Part shown: one piece after another, positions 25,656 to 36,627 of the stretch
Layout: every line of letters begins with the position of its first letter
Numbering within the stretch: the stretch's first letter is position 1
Assembly: GCF_900105805.1 (NCBI RefSeq)
Contig: NZ_LT629788.1
Coordinates: 2,480,001 to 2,544,000, forward strand
Source: Pseudomonas moraviensis
GTDB taxonomy: Bacteria > Pseudomonadota > Gammaproteobacteria > Pseudomonadales > Pseudomonadaceae
Reading direction: 5' to 3'
Length of the DNA stretch: 64,000 nt
Notes under the pieces: generated by a model
Seen by the model: only the letters and a program-made list of their open reading frames with translations
The model's database searches: none
What the model was told of the DNA's origin: nothing
Program-made: the position numbers and the translations under genes

Positions 25656-25745
25656 GCCAGTCTTTCCAGAAAAATGCCTGTCCTGCCAATCACGGATCGA
25701 CAATGACCGCGGCCGGGACAAGCCCGGCCACAAATAAAAGAGGGT

Positions 25746-26504
25746 TTACGGTTCGATGCGGCGACGGTTGACCTTGGCCATCGGCAGCGGAATCAGCTTG
25801 CCCATCGGCTCGCGGCGCTCCTGACGCAACGGCCTGAGCCCCACCACGATCTTGCGCGCTACCAGCAGATAGAAGCCACCGCCGGACAATTGCCAGTCAC
25901 CGGCCTTGCGTTCCCAGCCGGCCAGACGGTTCTGCCACTTGGGCGACGCGAGCGGCGGACGATAGCATCCGAAGCGGCGTTTCTCCAGCGCGAAGCCCAG
26001 CAGATTAAGCCAGTCGGCGACCCGCGACGGCGATATGCAGCGCGCCTTGCGCAGGGCATCGTTGGCGAAGAAATGCCGCAGGCCCCACGTGCTCCAGGGG
26101 TTGATGCCGATGATCAGCAGATGCCCGCCCGGACGCACGCTGCTGGCCGCTTCACGCAGCAAGCCGTGGGGCGACAGGCAGAAATCCAGACCGTGCTGCA
26201 TCACCACCACGTCGGCAGCATGCTCGCTCAACGGCCAGGCCTGCTCTTCGCAGACGATCTCGACCCCGGGCAACGGCGCCCCGAGCCGCACGTTGCGCTG
26301 CACTTGCGGCGCAGCGGGCGGGGTTTCGGCGGACGGGCCGTAATGCACCAGATAACCGCCGAAGAACCGGCCGAGCTCGTCATCGAGCATGCGCCGTTCT
26401 TCATCCAGCAGAAATTGCCCGAGCGGCCCCGACAGCCATTCGCGGGCGGCGCTGATCAATGCCAGCCAGTCGGGATCGGCCTGAGCGAACGCTTTATCGG
26501 TCAT
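25746..26504 (-). CDS. SAM-dependent methyltransferase-like protein
   Basis: A 252-residue protein with a class I methyltransferase core: HAADVVVMQHGLDFCLSPHGLLREAASSVRPGGHLLIIGINPWS matches the segment around motif post-I to IV of the UbiE/Methyltransf_11 group. The N-terminal motif I (GxGxG) is poorly conserved, so catalytic activity is not certain. The C-terminus is basic (MGKLIPLPMAKVNRRRIEP). The start at 26504 has GGAG in front at good spacing; the gene is divergent from gloB with 65 bases between. The gene order with rnhA and dnaQ is conserved among pseudomonads; the role is unknown. Confidence 0.8.
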   Translation of the reverse strand: MTDKAFAQADPDWLALISAAREWLSGPLGQFLLDEERRMLDDELGRFFGGYLVHYGPSAETPPAAPQVQRNVRLGAPLPGVEIVCEEQAWPLSEHAADVVVMQHGLDFCLSPHGLLREAASSVRPGGHLLIIGINPWSTWGLRHFFANDALRKARCISPSRVADWLNLLGFALEKRRFGCYRPPLASPKWQNRLAGWERKAGDWQLSGGGFYLLVARKIVVGLRPLRQERREPMGKLIPLPMAKVNRRRIEP

Positions 26505-26569
26505 GTCATTCTCCAACGCGCCAGGAACTACTAAGATGCGCCAATGTTTTCCGCTTGGCGAATCCGACG

Positions 26570-27337
26570 ATGATACAGATCAGTGCCCTGCCCGCCTTCA
26601 CCGACAACTACATCTGGTTGTTACAGGATCATCAGACCCAGCGCTGTGCGGTGGTCGATCCGGGCGACGCCGCCCCGGTGCAGGCGTGGCTCGACGCGCA
26701 TCCGGGCTGGGTGCTCAGCGACATCCTGATTACCCACCATCACCATGATCATGTCGGCGGTGTCGAGCGCCTGAAAGCGGCGACCGGTGCCAAAGTCTAC
26801 GGCCCGGCCAGCGAACGCATCCCGGCGCGCGACGTAGCGCTGAAAGACAACGACAGCGTCAGCGTGCTCGGCTGGGACTTCGATGTCTATGCGGTGCCCG
26901 GCCACACCCTGGGGCACATCGCCTATTACCACCATGGTCTGCTGTTCTGCGGCGACACCCTGTTCGCCGCCGGTTGCGGCCGGCTGTTCGAAGGCACACC
27001 CGAGCAGATGTATCACTCGCTCAGCCGTCTCGCGGCCCTGCCGGAAGATACGCTGGTCTACTGCACCCATGAATACACTTTGAGCAATCTCAAATTTGCC
27101 GCCGCCGTCGAGCCAGGCAATCCGCACACTGCCGCTCGTCTGGAAAAGGTTACTCAGCAACGGCAGAACGGCGTGATGACGCTGCCGTCGACGCTGGCCC
27201 TGGAAAAGCTCACCAATCCGTTTTTACGCACTTCTGAAACATTGGTTACACAAAAAGTGGACGAACGGGAAGGCGCTCAAAACCGGGCGCCGAGCGAGGT
27301 GTTTGCAGTGTTGCGAGCCTGGAAAGACACGTTCTGA
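26570..27337 (+). CDS. gloB: Hydroxyacylglutathione hydrolase (glyoxalase II)
   Basis: A 255-residue metallo-beta-lactamase-fold hydrolase that splits S-D-lactoylglutathione into lactate and glutathione, the second step of methylglyoxal removal. The THHHHDHVGG motif (zinc/iron site), VPGHTLGHIAYY, LFCGDTLFAAGCGR and YCTHEYTLSNLKFA are all present. The C-terminal substrate-binding region ending FAVLRAWKDTF is normal. The start at 26570 (IQISALPAFTDNYIW) is the family start. It is followed by mltD with a 99-base gap. Confidence 0.95.
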   Translation: MIQISALPAFTDNYIWLLQDHQTQRCAVVDPGDAAPVQAWLDAHPGWVLSDILITHHHHDHVGGVERLKAATGAKVYGPASERIPARDVALKDNDSVSVLGWDFDVYAVPGHTLGHIAYYHHGLLFCGDTLFAAGCGRLFEGTPEQMYHSLSRLAALPEDTLVYCTHEYTLSNLKFAAAVEPGNPHTAARLEKVTQQRQNGVMTLPSTLALEKLTNPFLRTSETLVTQKVDEREGAQNRAPSEVFAVLRAWKDTF

Positions 27338-27371
27338 GCAAGCGGCTGGCGGGCAGGGAAATTCTCAATGG

Positions 27372-27400
27372 TTGACCGCAGGGGGTGCGCTTTCTAGAAT
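27372..27400 (+). promoter_or_regulatory. Sigma-70-type promoter candidate for mltD
   Basis: TTGACC (27372-27377) and TAGAAT (27395-27400) are separated by exactly 17 bases, about 37 bases before the mltD start. This is the best -35/-10 pair seen in the window. Confidence 0.65.
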
Positions 27401-27436
27401 CGCCCGACATTTTTGCCCGGAACTTACTTCCAGCCA

Positions 27437-28900
27437 ATGTCGTCATCCATACGTAAGTCCGTCAATTCAGATGCTTTGACCCGCCTGGCGCAAGCCATCG
27501 CGGTGGCTGTGTCCGCCACGCTGGCGGGTTGTTCCAGCCACGCTCCGCAGACTGAAGCGACGCACACGCCGAACATTGCTGCGCGAGCCAAGCAGAAGCC
27601 GATCTGGCTGACCGAGAAGCCCACTCCCGTGGCGCCCCAGGACATCTGGGAACGCATGCGCCAGGGCTTCCAGTTGCAGGAAGGCCTCGGCGTCAATCCG
27701 CGCATCGAGCAACAACGCCTGTGGTTCGCCAGTAACCCCTCTTTCCTCGAGAATGCCGGCGAACGCGGCAGCCTCTATATTCATTACATCGTCGAACGCC
27801 TCGAAGAACGCAACATGCCGCTGGAACTGGCCCTGCTGCCAGTGATCGAGAGCGCCTACAACCCGATGGCCTATTCCCGTGCCGATGCCGTGGGCCTGTG
27901 GCAATTCATTCCGTCCACCGGGCGTTACTTCAACCTGCGCCAGACGCGTTTCTACGATGGCCGTCGCGACATCACCGCTTCAACCACAGCGGCGATGGAC
28001 TACCTGACCCGTCTGCACGACATGTTCAACGGTGACTGGCTGCTGGCTCTGGCGGCCTATAACGCCGGTGAAGGCACGGTCAGCCGGGCGATCGAGCGCA
28101 ACGAAAAGCTCGGCCTGCCCACCGACTACTGGAACCTGCCGCTGCCAGCGGAAACCCAGGCCTACGTGCCGAAACTGCTGGCACTGTCGCAGGTGGTACT
28201 GGCGCCGGAAGCCTACGGCGTCAACCTCAACCCGATCGCCAACGAACCGTACTTCCAGGTCGTCGAAATCAACCAGCGCATGGACCTGTCCAAGGTCGCT
28301 GCGGTGGCGAACATCGACGAAGACGAGCTGTTCCAGCTCAACCCGGCCTTCAAACAGCGCACCACCATCGATGGCCCGCAGCATTTGCTGGTGCCGACGT
28401 CCAAGGCGCAACTGCTGACCGCGAGTCTGCAGACCATGCGCCCGGACGAGCTGATCAGCCCGCGCTCGCTGAAGCCGGTATTCGAAGGCGCCGATCCGTC
28501 TGAAGTGGCGCAACTCAAGCGCGCTTATCGGGTCAAGCGTGGCGACAACCTCGGCTCCATCGCCAAAGCCAACAAGGTCGAGGTGAAGGATCTGCAGCGC
28601 TGGAACAAGCTGACCGGCAAGAACCTCAAGGTCGGCCAGACCCTGGTCATGCAGGACAACACCAAGCGTGCCCCGGCGCGCAAGTCCGGTCGGGTAAACA
28701 CCGTGGTCGCGGCGAATACCAAGACCAAAGGCAAGGACGAGAGCAAGCAGCAGACCCAGTACAAGGTCAAGCGCGGCGACACCCTGTATGTGGTGGCCAA
28801 GCGTTTCAACGTCGAGATGCAACATCTCAAGCGCTGGAACCCGGGTGCAGGCAAGGCACTCAAGCCTGGGCAGATGCTCACGGTTTATCAGCCGCACTGA
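27437..28900 (+). CDS. mltD: Membrane-bound lytic murein transglycosylase D with LysM repeats
   Basis: A 487-residue lipoprotein: the signal ends in the lipobox LAGCS (Cys ~32). The SLT domain spans ~110-260, with the catalytic glutamate in LLPVIESAYNP and the conserved GLWQFIPSTGR and LALAAYNAGEGTV. Two LysM peptidoglycan-binding repeats follow, starting RVKRGDNLGSIAKANKV and KVKRGDTLYVVAKRFNV. It cleaves glycan strands to 1,6-anhydro ends. I chose the ATG at 27437 over an upstream start because the lipoprotein signal then has normal length. A strong terminator follows. Confidence 0.94.
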   Translation: MSSSIRKSVNSDALTRLAQAIAVAVSATLAGCSSHAPQTEATHTPNIAARAKQKPIWLTEKPTPVAPQDIWERMRQGFQLQEGLGVNPRIEQQRLWFASNPSFLENAGERGSLYIHYIVERLEERNMPLELALLPVIESAYNPMAYSRADAVGLWQFIPSTGRYFNLRQTRFYDGRRDITASTTAAMDYLTRLHDMFNGDWLLALAAYNAGEGTVSRAIERNEKLGLPTDYWNLPLPAETQAYVPKLLALSQVVLAPEAYGVNLNPIANEPYFQVVEINQRMDLSKVAAVANIDEDELFQLNPAFKQRTTIDGPQHLLVPTSKAQLLTASLQTMRPDELISPRSLKPVFEGADPSEVAQLKRAYRVKRGDNLGSIAKANKVEVKDLQRWNKLTGKNLKVGQTLVMQDNTKRAPARKSGRVNTVVAANTKTKGKDESKQQTQYKVKRGDTLYVVAKRFNVEMQHLKRWNPGAGKALKPGQMLTVYQPH

Positions 28901-28905
28901 CAGAA

Positions 28906-28936
28906 GAGCCCCTGAGATTTCGGGGGCTTTTTTTTG
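28906..28936 (+). terminator. Rho-independent terminator of mltD
   Basis: GAGCCCC and its partner GGGGGCT form a stem around a short AT-rich loop, followed by eight or more T residues, just after the mltD stop. Confidence 0.88.
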
Positions 28937-28986
28937 GATGAAGTTTTGTGGCGCCCTGAAGATCCATCCCCCTCATTTGACCAGAA

Positions 28987-29148
28987 CAACCCCAGCCCTC
29001 TCCTCCAAGGGGGCGAGGGGGAAAGGGAGCCGATCTCCAGGCTTTTCAAAATCTGAGTTCGACTCGGTATCGCACGTCGGTGCAATTTGCCCAGACACCA
29101 CGATCAGTCCCCTCTCCGTCCGGGAGAGGGTTAGGGTGAGGGGCTCTT
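28987..29148. repeat. Dispersed ~150-bp repeat, copy 2
   Basis: It shares three long blocks in the same order with 12060-12204: GGGGGAAAGGGAGCCGAT, CTGAGTTCGACTCGGTA and GGGAGAGGGTTAGGGTGAGG. Like copy 1 it follows a strong terminator. It fills most of the 326-base gap before the first YejA-like gene; nothing else is seen there. Confidence 0.8.
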
Positions 29149-29226
29149 TAACCCGCATCTTTTTCCTGTCCAGACAAGCTGTTACTGTACGGCCCACAAA
29201 GCCCAAGCCGCTGGATCGGATCTGAC

Positions 29227-31059
29227 TTGAAGCGTGCCCTCTCCCTGCTCCTGATCAGCCTGGCCTTGAGCTCTACCGCAAGCGCGACGATTACCGAAAG
29301 TCATGGTTATGCGCAGTTCGGCACGCTCAAGTACCCGGCCAGATTTACCCACTTCGACTGGGTCAACCCGCAAGCGCCCAAGGGCGGCACGTTGCGGGTG
29401 ATGGCGTTCGGCACCTTCGATACGGTCAATCCTTACACCTTCAAGGGCACCAGCCCGGTCACCACAGCGAACTTCCTCCAGTACGGCATCAACGAGCTGA
29501 ACGAGCCGCTGATGGTCGGCACCGGGCAGTATTCGCCGTCCGGCGACGAGCCGGCGTCGAGCTACGGTTTGATCGCACAATCGGTGGAGTACAGCGAAGA
29601 TCGCAGCTGGGTCGTCTTCAATCTGCGCCCCGAGGCGCGCTTCCATGACGGCGCGCCGATTACCGCCTACGACGTAGCATTCTCCTATCGCCTGCTGCTC
29701 AAGGAAGGCCATCCGCTGTATCGCACGGCGCTGCAGGAAGTGCTGCGGGTCGACATCCTCAACAAGCAGCGCATTCGCTTCGTGTTCAAGCGCTCGGGCA
29801 ATCCGCTGCTGATCCTGCGCCTGGGCGAATTGCCGGTGCTGCCGCAGCATTACTGGAAAGATCGCGACTTCAAGGCCACCACCTTCGAACCACCGCTGGG
29901 CAGCGGGCCGTACCGCATAACTTCGGTCACGCCGGGGCGGCAGTTGATCTTCGAACGGGTCAAGGATTACTGGGGCAAGGACCTGCCGGTCAACCGCGGC
30001 AAGTACAATTTCGATCGCATGGAAGTCGAGTTCTACCGCGACAGCGATGTGGCTTTCGAAGCGTTCAAGGCCGGTGAGTTCGACGTCTACATCGAGCATC
30101 AGGCGAAGAACTGGCTCAACGGTTACAACTTCCCTGCCGTACGGCGTGGCGAGGTGATCAAGGCGCAGATCCCGCATCAGATCCCGACTCAGACTCAGGG
30201 CCTGTTCATGAACACCCGCCGCGCGACGTTCGCCGACGTAAAGGCTCGCGAAGCGCTGGGCCTGATGTTCGACTTCGAGTGGACCAACCGCGCGCTGTTC
30301 AGCGACGCCTACAAGCGCGCCACCAGTTACTACCCCAACAGCGAATTCACCGCCTCGGGCCTGCCGGTCGGGCACGAATGGCTGATGCTCAAGCCGTACA
30401 AGGACCAGCTCCCGGCAAGGCTGTTCACCGAGCCATTCACCCTGCCGCAAACCGACGGTCGGGGCGTTCCCCGGGAAACCATGCGCAAGGCATTGGCATT
30501 GCTCGCGGACGCCGGCTGGAAGCTCAACGGTCAGCGCTTGCAGAACGCCCAAGGCCAACCGCTGCGCTTCGAACTGCTGCTGGTCAATCCGAGCCTGGAG
30601 CGTCTCTACCAGCCGTATATCGAGAACCTCAACAGCATCGGCATCGACGCGCGCCTGCGCACCGTCGATCGCGCGCAGTACAAACAGCGCCTCGATCAAT
30701 TCGATTTCGACATGATCTCGATGACACTGGGCCAGACCTTGAGCCCGGGCCTCGAGCAGTGGCAGTACTTCCACTCCAGCCAGGTGAACGTCAAGGGCAG
30801 CAAGAATTACGCGGGCATCGCCAATCCGGTGGTCGATCATCTGCTTGAACAATTGCTCGCCGCACGCACCCGCGACGAGCAGGTCGCCGCCGGCAAGGCG
30901 CTCGACCGCGTGCTGCTCTGGCAGCACTACAGCATTCCCAACTGGTACCTCAATTATCACCGTCTGGCCTACCGCAACCGGTTGGCCTTTGTCACCACGC
31001 CGCCCTACACCCTGGGCCTGAGCGCGTGGTGGCTGAAGTCTTCGGAGAAAGATCGATGA
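29227..31059 (+). CDS. YejA-like oligopeptide-binding protein, first copy
   Basis: A 610-residue extracellular solute-binding protein family 5 member. A signal peptide ends near SSTASA. HFDWVNPQAPKGGTLR at ~45-60 and GSGPYRITSVTPGRQLIFER, then VKDYWGKDLPVNRG, mark the YejA subgroup. It should bind peptides in the periplasm and hand them to the YejBEF transporter encoded downstream. The start is a TTG at 29227, with a GGATCGGAT stretch in front; no better ATG is available before the signal peptide. Its stop overlaps the start of the second binding-protein gene (ATGA). Confidence 0.88.
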   Translation: MKRALSLLLISLALSSTASATITESHGYAQFGTLKYPARFTHFDWVNPQAPKGGTLRVMAFGTFDTVNPYTFKGTSPVTTANFLQYGINELNEPLMVGTGQYSPSGDEPASSYGLIAQSVEYSEDRSWVVFNLRPEARFHDGAPITAYDVAFSYRLLLKEGHPLYRTALQEVLRVDILNKQRIRFVFKRSGNPLLILRLGELPVLPQHYWKDRDFKATTFEPPLGSGPYRITSVTPGRQLIFERVKDYWGKDLPVNRGKYNFDRMEVEFYRDSDVAFEAFKAGEFDVYIEHQAKNWLNGYNFPAVRRGEVIKAQIPHQIPTQTQGLFMNTRRATFADVKAREALGLMFDFEWTNRALFSDAYKRATSYYPNSEFTASGLPVGHEWLMLKPYKDQLPARLFTEPFTLPQTDGRGVPRETMRKALALLADAGWKLNGQRLQNAQGQPLRFELLLVNPSLERLYQPYIENLNSIGIDARLRTVDRAQYKQRLDQFDFDMISMTLGQTLSPGLEQWQYFHSSQVNVKGSKNYAGIANPVVDHLLEQLLAARTRDEQVAAGKALDRVLLWQHYSIPNWYLNYHRLAYRNRLAFVTTPPYTLGLSAWWLKSSEKDR

Positions 31060-32897
31060 ACCCTGTTCGCACCCTGCTCGTGCAGGCCTGCGGCTTGCTG
31101 TTCGCCGGGCTGGCCTGTGCTGCCCCGCAACACGCCGTGACCCTGTACAACGAGCCGCCGAAATACCCGGCCGACTTCAAGCACTTCGACTACGTGAACC
31201 CCGATGCGCCCAAGGGCGGCGTGTTTCGTCAGGCCGGTTTCGGCGGCTTCGACAGCCTCAACCCGTTCATCAACAAAGGCGTGCCCGCCGATGACATCGG
31301 GCAGATCTACGACACCCTGACCAAACACAGCCTCGACGAGCCGTTCACCGAATACGGCCTGATCGCCAGCAAGATCGAGAAAGCCGACGACAACAGCTGG
31401 GTGCGTTTCTATCTGCGCCCGGAAGCGCGTTTCCACGACGGCCACCCGGTGCGCGCCGAAGACGTGGTGTTCAGCTTCGAGACGCTGACCAAGGAAGGCT
31501 CGCCGATGTTTCGCGGCTATTACAACGACGTCGCCGAAGCCATCGTCGAAGACCCGTTGAAAGTGCTGTTCAAGTTCAAACACAGCAACAACCGCGAACT
31601 GCCGCTGATCCTCGGCCAATTGCCGGTCCTGCCGAAACACTGGTGGGCCAGTCGCGACTTCAACAAGGGCAATCTGGAAATCCCGCTGGGCAGCGGCCCG
31701 TACAAGGTCACCCAAGTGAAGGCCGGACGCTCGGTACGTTACGAGCGGGTCAAGGACTACTGGGGCAAGGACCTGCCGGTCAACCGTGGCTTCTACAACT
31801 TCGACACGATGACCACCGACTATTACCGCGACAACACCGTCGCCCTCGAAGCACTGAAGGCCGGGCAGTTCGATTACTGGCTGGAGATGACCGCGAAGAA
31901 CTGGGCCAGCGCCTATAACGTTCCGGCGGTCACCGAGGGCCGTTTGATCAAGGAACTGATCCCCAACAGCAACCCGACCGGCATGCAGGGCTTCGTCTTC
32001 AACCTGCGCCGCCCGCTGTTCCAGGATGTGCGCGTGCGTCAGGCGCTCGGGCTGCTGTTCGACTTCGAATGGACCAACAAGCAACTGTTCAACGGCGCCT
32101 ACGTGCGCACCCGCAGTTATTTCGAAAACTCTGAAATGGCCGCCACCGGTCTGCCCGATGCTGATCAGCGGGCCATCCTCGAACCGTTCCGCAGCAAACT
32201 GCCGGCCCAGGTGTTCAGCGAAGCCTTTGAAAATCCGCAGACCGACGCCAGCGGCATGATCCGCACCCAGCAGCGCGAGGCGTATCAACTGCTGCAAGAG
32301 GCGGGCTGGAAGATCGTTGACGACAAAATGGTCGACGCCACCGGCAAACCGGTGGTGATCGAATTCCTCCTCGCCCAGACCGAGTTCGAACGGGTGCTGC
32401 TGCCGTTCAAGCGCAACCTCAGCGACCTCGGCATCGATCTGGTGATACGCCGCGTCGACGTCTCGCAGTACATCAACCGCGTGCGTTCGCGGGATTTCGA
32501 CATGATGGTCGGCAGCTTTCCGCAGTCCAACTCGCCGGGCAACGAACAGCGCGAGTACTGGATGAGCGCCGCCGCCGACAAACCGAGCAGCCGCAACAGC
32601 ATGGGCCTGAAGGATGCGACCGTTGACCAACTGGTGGAAAGCCTGATCAACGCCGACTCGCGCAAAAGCCTGGTGGCCCACGCCCGCGCGCTGGATCGCG
32701 TACTGCAATGGGGCTACTACGTGGTGCCGAACTGGCACATCAAGAGCTGGCGCGTGGCCTACTGGAACCACATCGGCCACCCGAAAACCTCGCCCAAGTA
32801 CGACATCGGCATCAACACCTGGTGGGTCAAGCCTGACGCCAAACCGGCCGTAGAAGTCGAAACCCAACTGCAAGCCGACCCTGCGGGCACGGAGTAA
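31056..32897 (+). CDS. yejA: YejA-like oligopeptide-binding protein, second copy
   Basis: A 613-residue family 5 solute-binding protein with a signal peptide ending near LACA. It is a clear paralogue of the preceding protein: HFDYVNPDAPKGGVFRQ, LGSGPYKVTQVKAGRSVRYE and VKDYWGKDLPVNRG align throughout. It starts inside the stop codon of the first copy and ends four bases before yejB, so all are co-translated. In E. coli YejA binds peptides including microcin C; the true ligand here is unknown. The two copies probably differ in specificity. Confidence 0.9.
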   Translation: MNPVRTLLVQACGLLFAGLACAAPQHAVTLYNEPPKYPADFKHFDYVNPDAPKGGVFRQAGFGGFDSLNPFINKGVPADDIGQIYDTLTKHSLDEPFTEYGLIASKIEKADDNSWVRFYLRPEARFHDGHPVRAEDVVFSFETLTKEGSPMFRGYYNDVAEAIVEDPLKVLFKFKHSNNRELPLILGQLPVLPKHWWASRDFNKGNLEIPLGSGPYKVTQVKAGRSVRYERVKDYWGKDLPVNRGFYNFDTMTTDYYRDNTVALEALKAGQFDYWLEMTAKNWASAYNVPAVTEGRLIKELIPNSNPTGMQGFVFNLRRPLFQDVRVRQALGLLFDFEWTNKQLFNGAYVRTRSYFENSEMAATGLPDADQRAILEPFRSKLPAQVFSEAFENPQTDASGMIRTQQREAYQLLQEAGWKIVDDKMVDATGKPVVIEFLLAQTEFERVLLPFKRNLSDLGIDLVIRRVDVSQYINRVRSRDFDMMVGSFPQSNSPGNEQREYWMSAAADKPSSRNSMGLKDATVDQLVESLINADSRKSLVAHARALDRVLQWGYYVVPNWHIKSWRVAYWNHIGHPKTSPKYDIGINTWWVKPDAKPAVEVETQLQADPAGTE

Positions 32898-32901
32898 TCA
32901 G

Positions 32902-33975
32902 ATGCTGGCGTATATCTTTCGGCGACTGCTGCTGATCATTCCGACCCTGTTCGGCATCCTGCTGATCAACTTCGTGATCATCCAGGCCGCGCCCGGCGGG
33001 CCGGTCGAGCAGATGATCGCCAAGCTCGAAGGCTTCGAAGGCGCTACCAGCCGGATTGCCGGCGGCGGTGCCGAGGTGGCCGTGGCCGGCTCGTCCTATC
33101 GTGGCGCGCAAGGGCTGGACCCGGCGCTGATCAAGGAAATCGAGCACATGTACGGGTTCGACAAGTCGGCCCCGGAACGCTTGTGGATCATGGTCAAGAA
33201 CTACGCGCAGCTGGATTTCGGCGACAGTTTCTTCCGCGACGCCAAGGTCATCGACCTGATCAAGGAAAAGATGCCGGTGTCGATCTCGCTGGGGCTGTGG
33301 AGCACGCTGATCATGTACCTGGTGTCGATTCCGCTGGGCATCGCCAAGGCCACGCGGCACGGCAGCCACTTCGACGTCTGGACCAGTTCGGCGATCATCG
33401 TCGGCTATGCGATCCCGGCGTTTCTGTTTGCGATCCTGCTGATCGTGGTGTTTGCCGGCGGCAGTTATCTCGACTGGTTCCCCCTGCGCGGCCTGACCTC
33501 GAACAACTTCGATGAGCTGAGCCTGGGTGGCAAGATCCTCGATTATTTCTGGCACCTGGCATTGCCGGTAACCGCGCTGGTGATCGGCAACTTCGCGACC
33601 ATGACCCTGCTGACCAAAAACAGCTTCCTCGATGAAATCAACAAACAGTACGTGGTCACCGCCAAGGCCAAGGGCCTGACTCGCCATCGCGTGCTCTACG
33701 GCCACGTGTTCCGCAACGCCATGCTGTTGGTGATTGCCGGTTTCCCGTCGGCGTTCATCGGCATCTTCTTCACCGGCTCCCTGCTGGTGGAAGTGATTTT
33801 CTCCCTCGACGGCCTCGGCCTGATGAGTTTCGAAGCGGCGATCAACCGTGATTACCCGGTGGTGTTCGGCACGCTGTTCATCTTCACCCTGCTCGGGCTG
33901 GTGGTGAAACTGATCGGCGACCTGACCTACACCTTTGTCGATCCGCGCATCGACTTCGCAAGCCGGGAGCATTGA
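32902..33975 (+). CDS. yejB: YejB-type peptide ABC transporter permease
   Basis: A 357-residue inner-membrane permease of the DppB/OppB type with six expected membrane helices. MLAYIFRRLLLIIPTLFGI is the family N-terminus; the ATPase-contact (EAA) loop is in VVTAKAKGLTRHRVLYGHVFRNAM. A ~70-residue periplasmic insertion after the first helix (residues ~35-100) is typical of YejB. It pairs with YejE to form the channel. The gap to yejE is one base. Confidence 0.93.
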   Translation: MLAYIFRRLLLIIPTLFGILLINFVIIQAAPGGPVEQMIAKLEGFEGATSRIAGGGAEVAVAGSSYRGAQGLDPALIKEIEHMYGFDKSAPERLWIMVKNYAQLDFGDSFFRDAKVIDLIKEKMPVSISLGLWSTLIMYLVSIPLGIAKATRHGSHFDVWTSSAIIVGYAIPAFLFAILLIVVFAGGSYLDWFPLRGLTSNNFDELSLGGKILDYFWHLALPVTALVIGNFATMTLLTKNSFLDEINKQYVVTAKAKGLTRHRVLYGHVFRNAMLLVIAGFPSAFIGIFFTGSLLVEVIFSLDGLGLMSFEAAINRDYPVVFGTLFIFTLLGLVVKLIGDLTYTFVDPRIDFASREH

Positions 33976-33976
33976 G

Positions 33977-34996
33977 ATGAACCTGTCCCCTCTCAACCGT
34001 CGGCGCTTCGAACTGTTCAAGGCCAACAAGCGTGGCTGGTGGTCGCTGTGGCTGTTTCTGATCCTGTTCGGCCTGAGTCTGGGCGCCGAGCTGATTGCCA
34101 ACGACAAACCGCTGGTCGTGCATTACGACAACAACTGGTACTTCCCGGCGATCAAGCGCTACCCGGAAACCGCCTTCGGTGGCGAATTCCCGCTGGAGGC
34201 CAACTACAAGAGCCCGTACATCCGTGAGCTGCTCAAGGCCAGGGACGCGTGGATTCTGTGGGCACCGATCCCCTACAGCTACCAGAGCATCAACTACGAC
34301 CTGAAAGTCCCGGCGCCGGCGCCGCCCTCTGCGGACAACCTGCTGGGCACCGACGATCAGGGCCGCGACGTGTTGGCGCGGGTGATCTACGGTTTCCGCA
34401 TTTCCGTGCTGTTTGCGCTGACGTTGACCGTGCTGAGCTCGATCATCGGCGTGATTGCCGGGGCACTGCAGGGGTTTTATGGCGGCTGGGTGGATCTGGC
34501 CGGGCAGCGTTTTCTGGAGATCTGGTCGGGTTTGCCGGTGCTGTATCTGCTGATCATTCTCGCCAGTTTCGTCCAGCCGAATTTCTGGTGGCTGCTGGGG
34601 ATCATGCTGCTGTTCTCGTGGATGAGCCTGGTCGACGTGGTGCGCGCCGAGTTCCTGCGCGGGCGCAATCTGGAGTACGTGCGCGCCGCGCGGGCGCTGG
34701 GCATGCAGAACGGCGCGATCATGTTCCGCCACATCCTGCCCAACGCCATGGTCTCGACCATGACCTTCATGCCGTTCATTCTCACCGGCGCTATCGGCAC
34801 CCTCACCGCGCTGGATTTCCTCGGTTTCGGCTTGCCGGCGGGCAGCCCGTCGCTGGGCGAACTGGTCGCCCAGGGCAAATCCAACCTGCAGGCGCCGTGG
34901 CTGGGCATGAGCGCGTTTGCCGTGCTGGCATTGATGTTGAGTTTGCTGGTGTTCATCGGCGAGTCCGCTCGCGATGCTTTCGACCCGAGGAAGTGA
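33977..34996 (+). CDS. yejE: YejE-type peptide ABC transporter permease
   Basis: A 339-residue permease of the DppC/OppC type. The cytosolic N-terminus NLSPLNRRRFELFKANKRGWWS is followed by helix 1 and a large periplasmic insertion (to ~residue 130), as in YejE. The EAA loop reads EYVRAARALGMQNGAIMFRHILPNAM. The start was set at 33977 directly after the yejB stop, with GGGAG-like bases upstream. It forms the heterodimeric channel with YejB. Confidence 0.93.
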   Translation: MNLSPLNRRRFELFKANKRGWWSLWLFLILFGLSLGAELIANDKPLVVHYDNNWYFPAIKRYPETAFGGEFPLEANYKSPYIRELLKARDAWILWAPIPYSYQSINYDLKVPAPAPPSADNLLGTDDQGRDVLARVIYGFRISVLFALTLTVLSSIIGVIAGALQGFYGGWVDLAGQRFLEIWSGLPVLYLLIILASFVQPNFWWLLGIMLLFSWMSLVDVVRAEFLRGRNLEYVRAARALGMQNGAIMFRHILPNAMVSTMTFMPFILTGAIGTLTALDFLGFGLPAGSPSLGELVAQGKSNLQAPWLGMSAFAVLALMLSLLVFIGESARDAFDPRK

Positions 34997-34997
34997 A

Positions 34998-36608
<1,611 letters not shown>

Positions 36609-36627
36609 CCTGAAAGAGGAGCAACAC

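Noticed and set aside
29182..30960. A 592-codon open frame on the minus strand
   Set aside because: It lies entirely opposite the first YejA-like gene, which has a signal peptide and clear homology. Long antisense frames are expected in GC-rich codon-biased DNA, and the translation is Arg/Val-rich and unlike any family.
31005..32873. A 622-codon open frame on the minus strand
   Set aside because: It mirrors the second YejA-like gene on the opposite strand, for the same reason as the preceding one.
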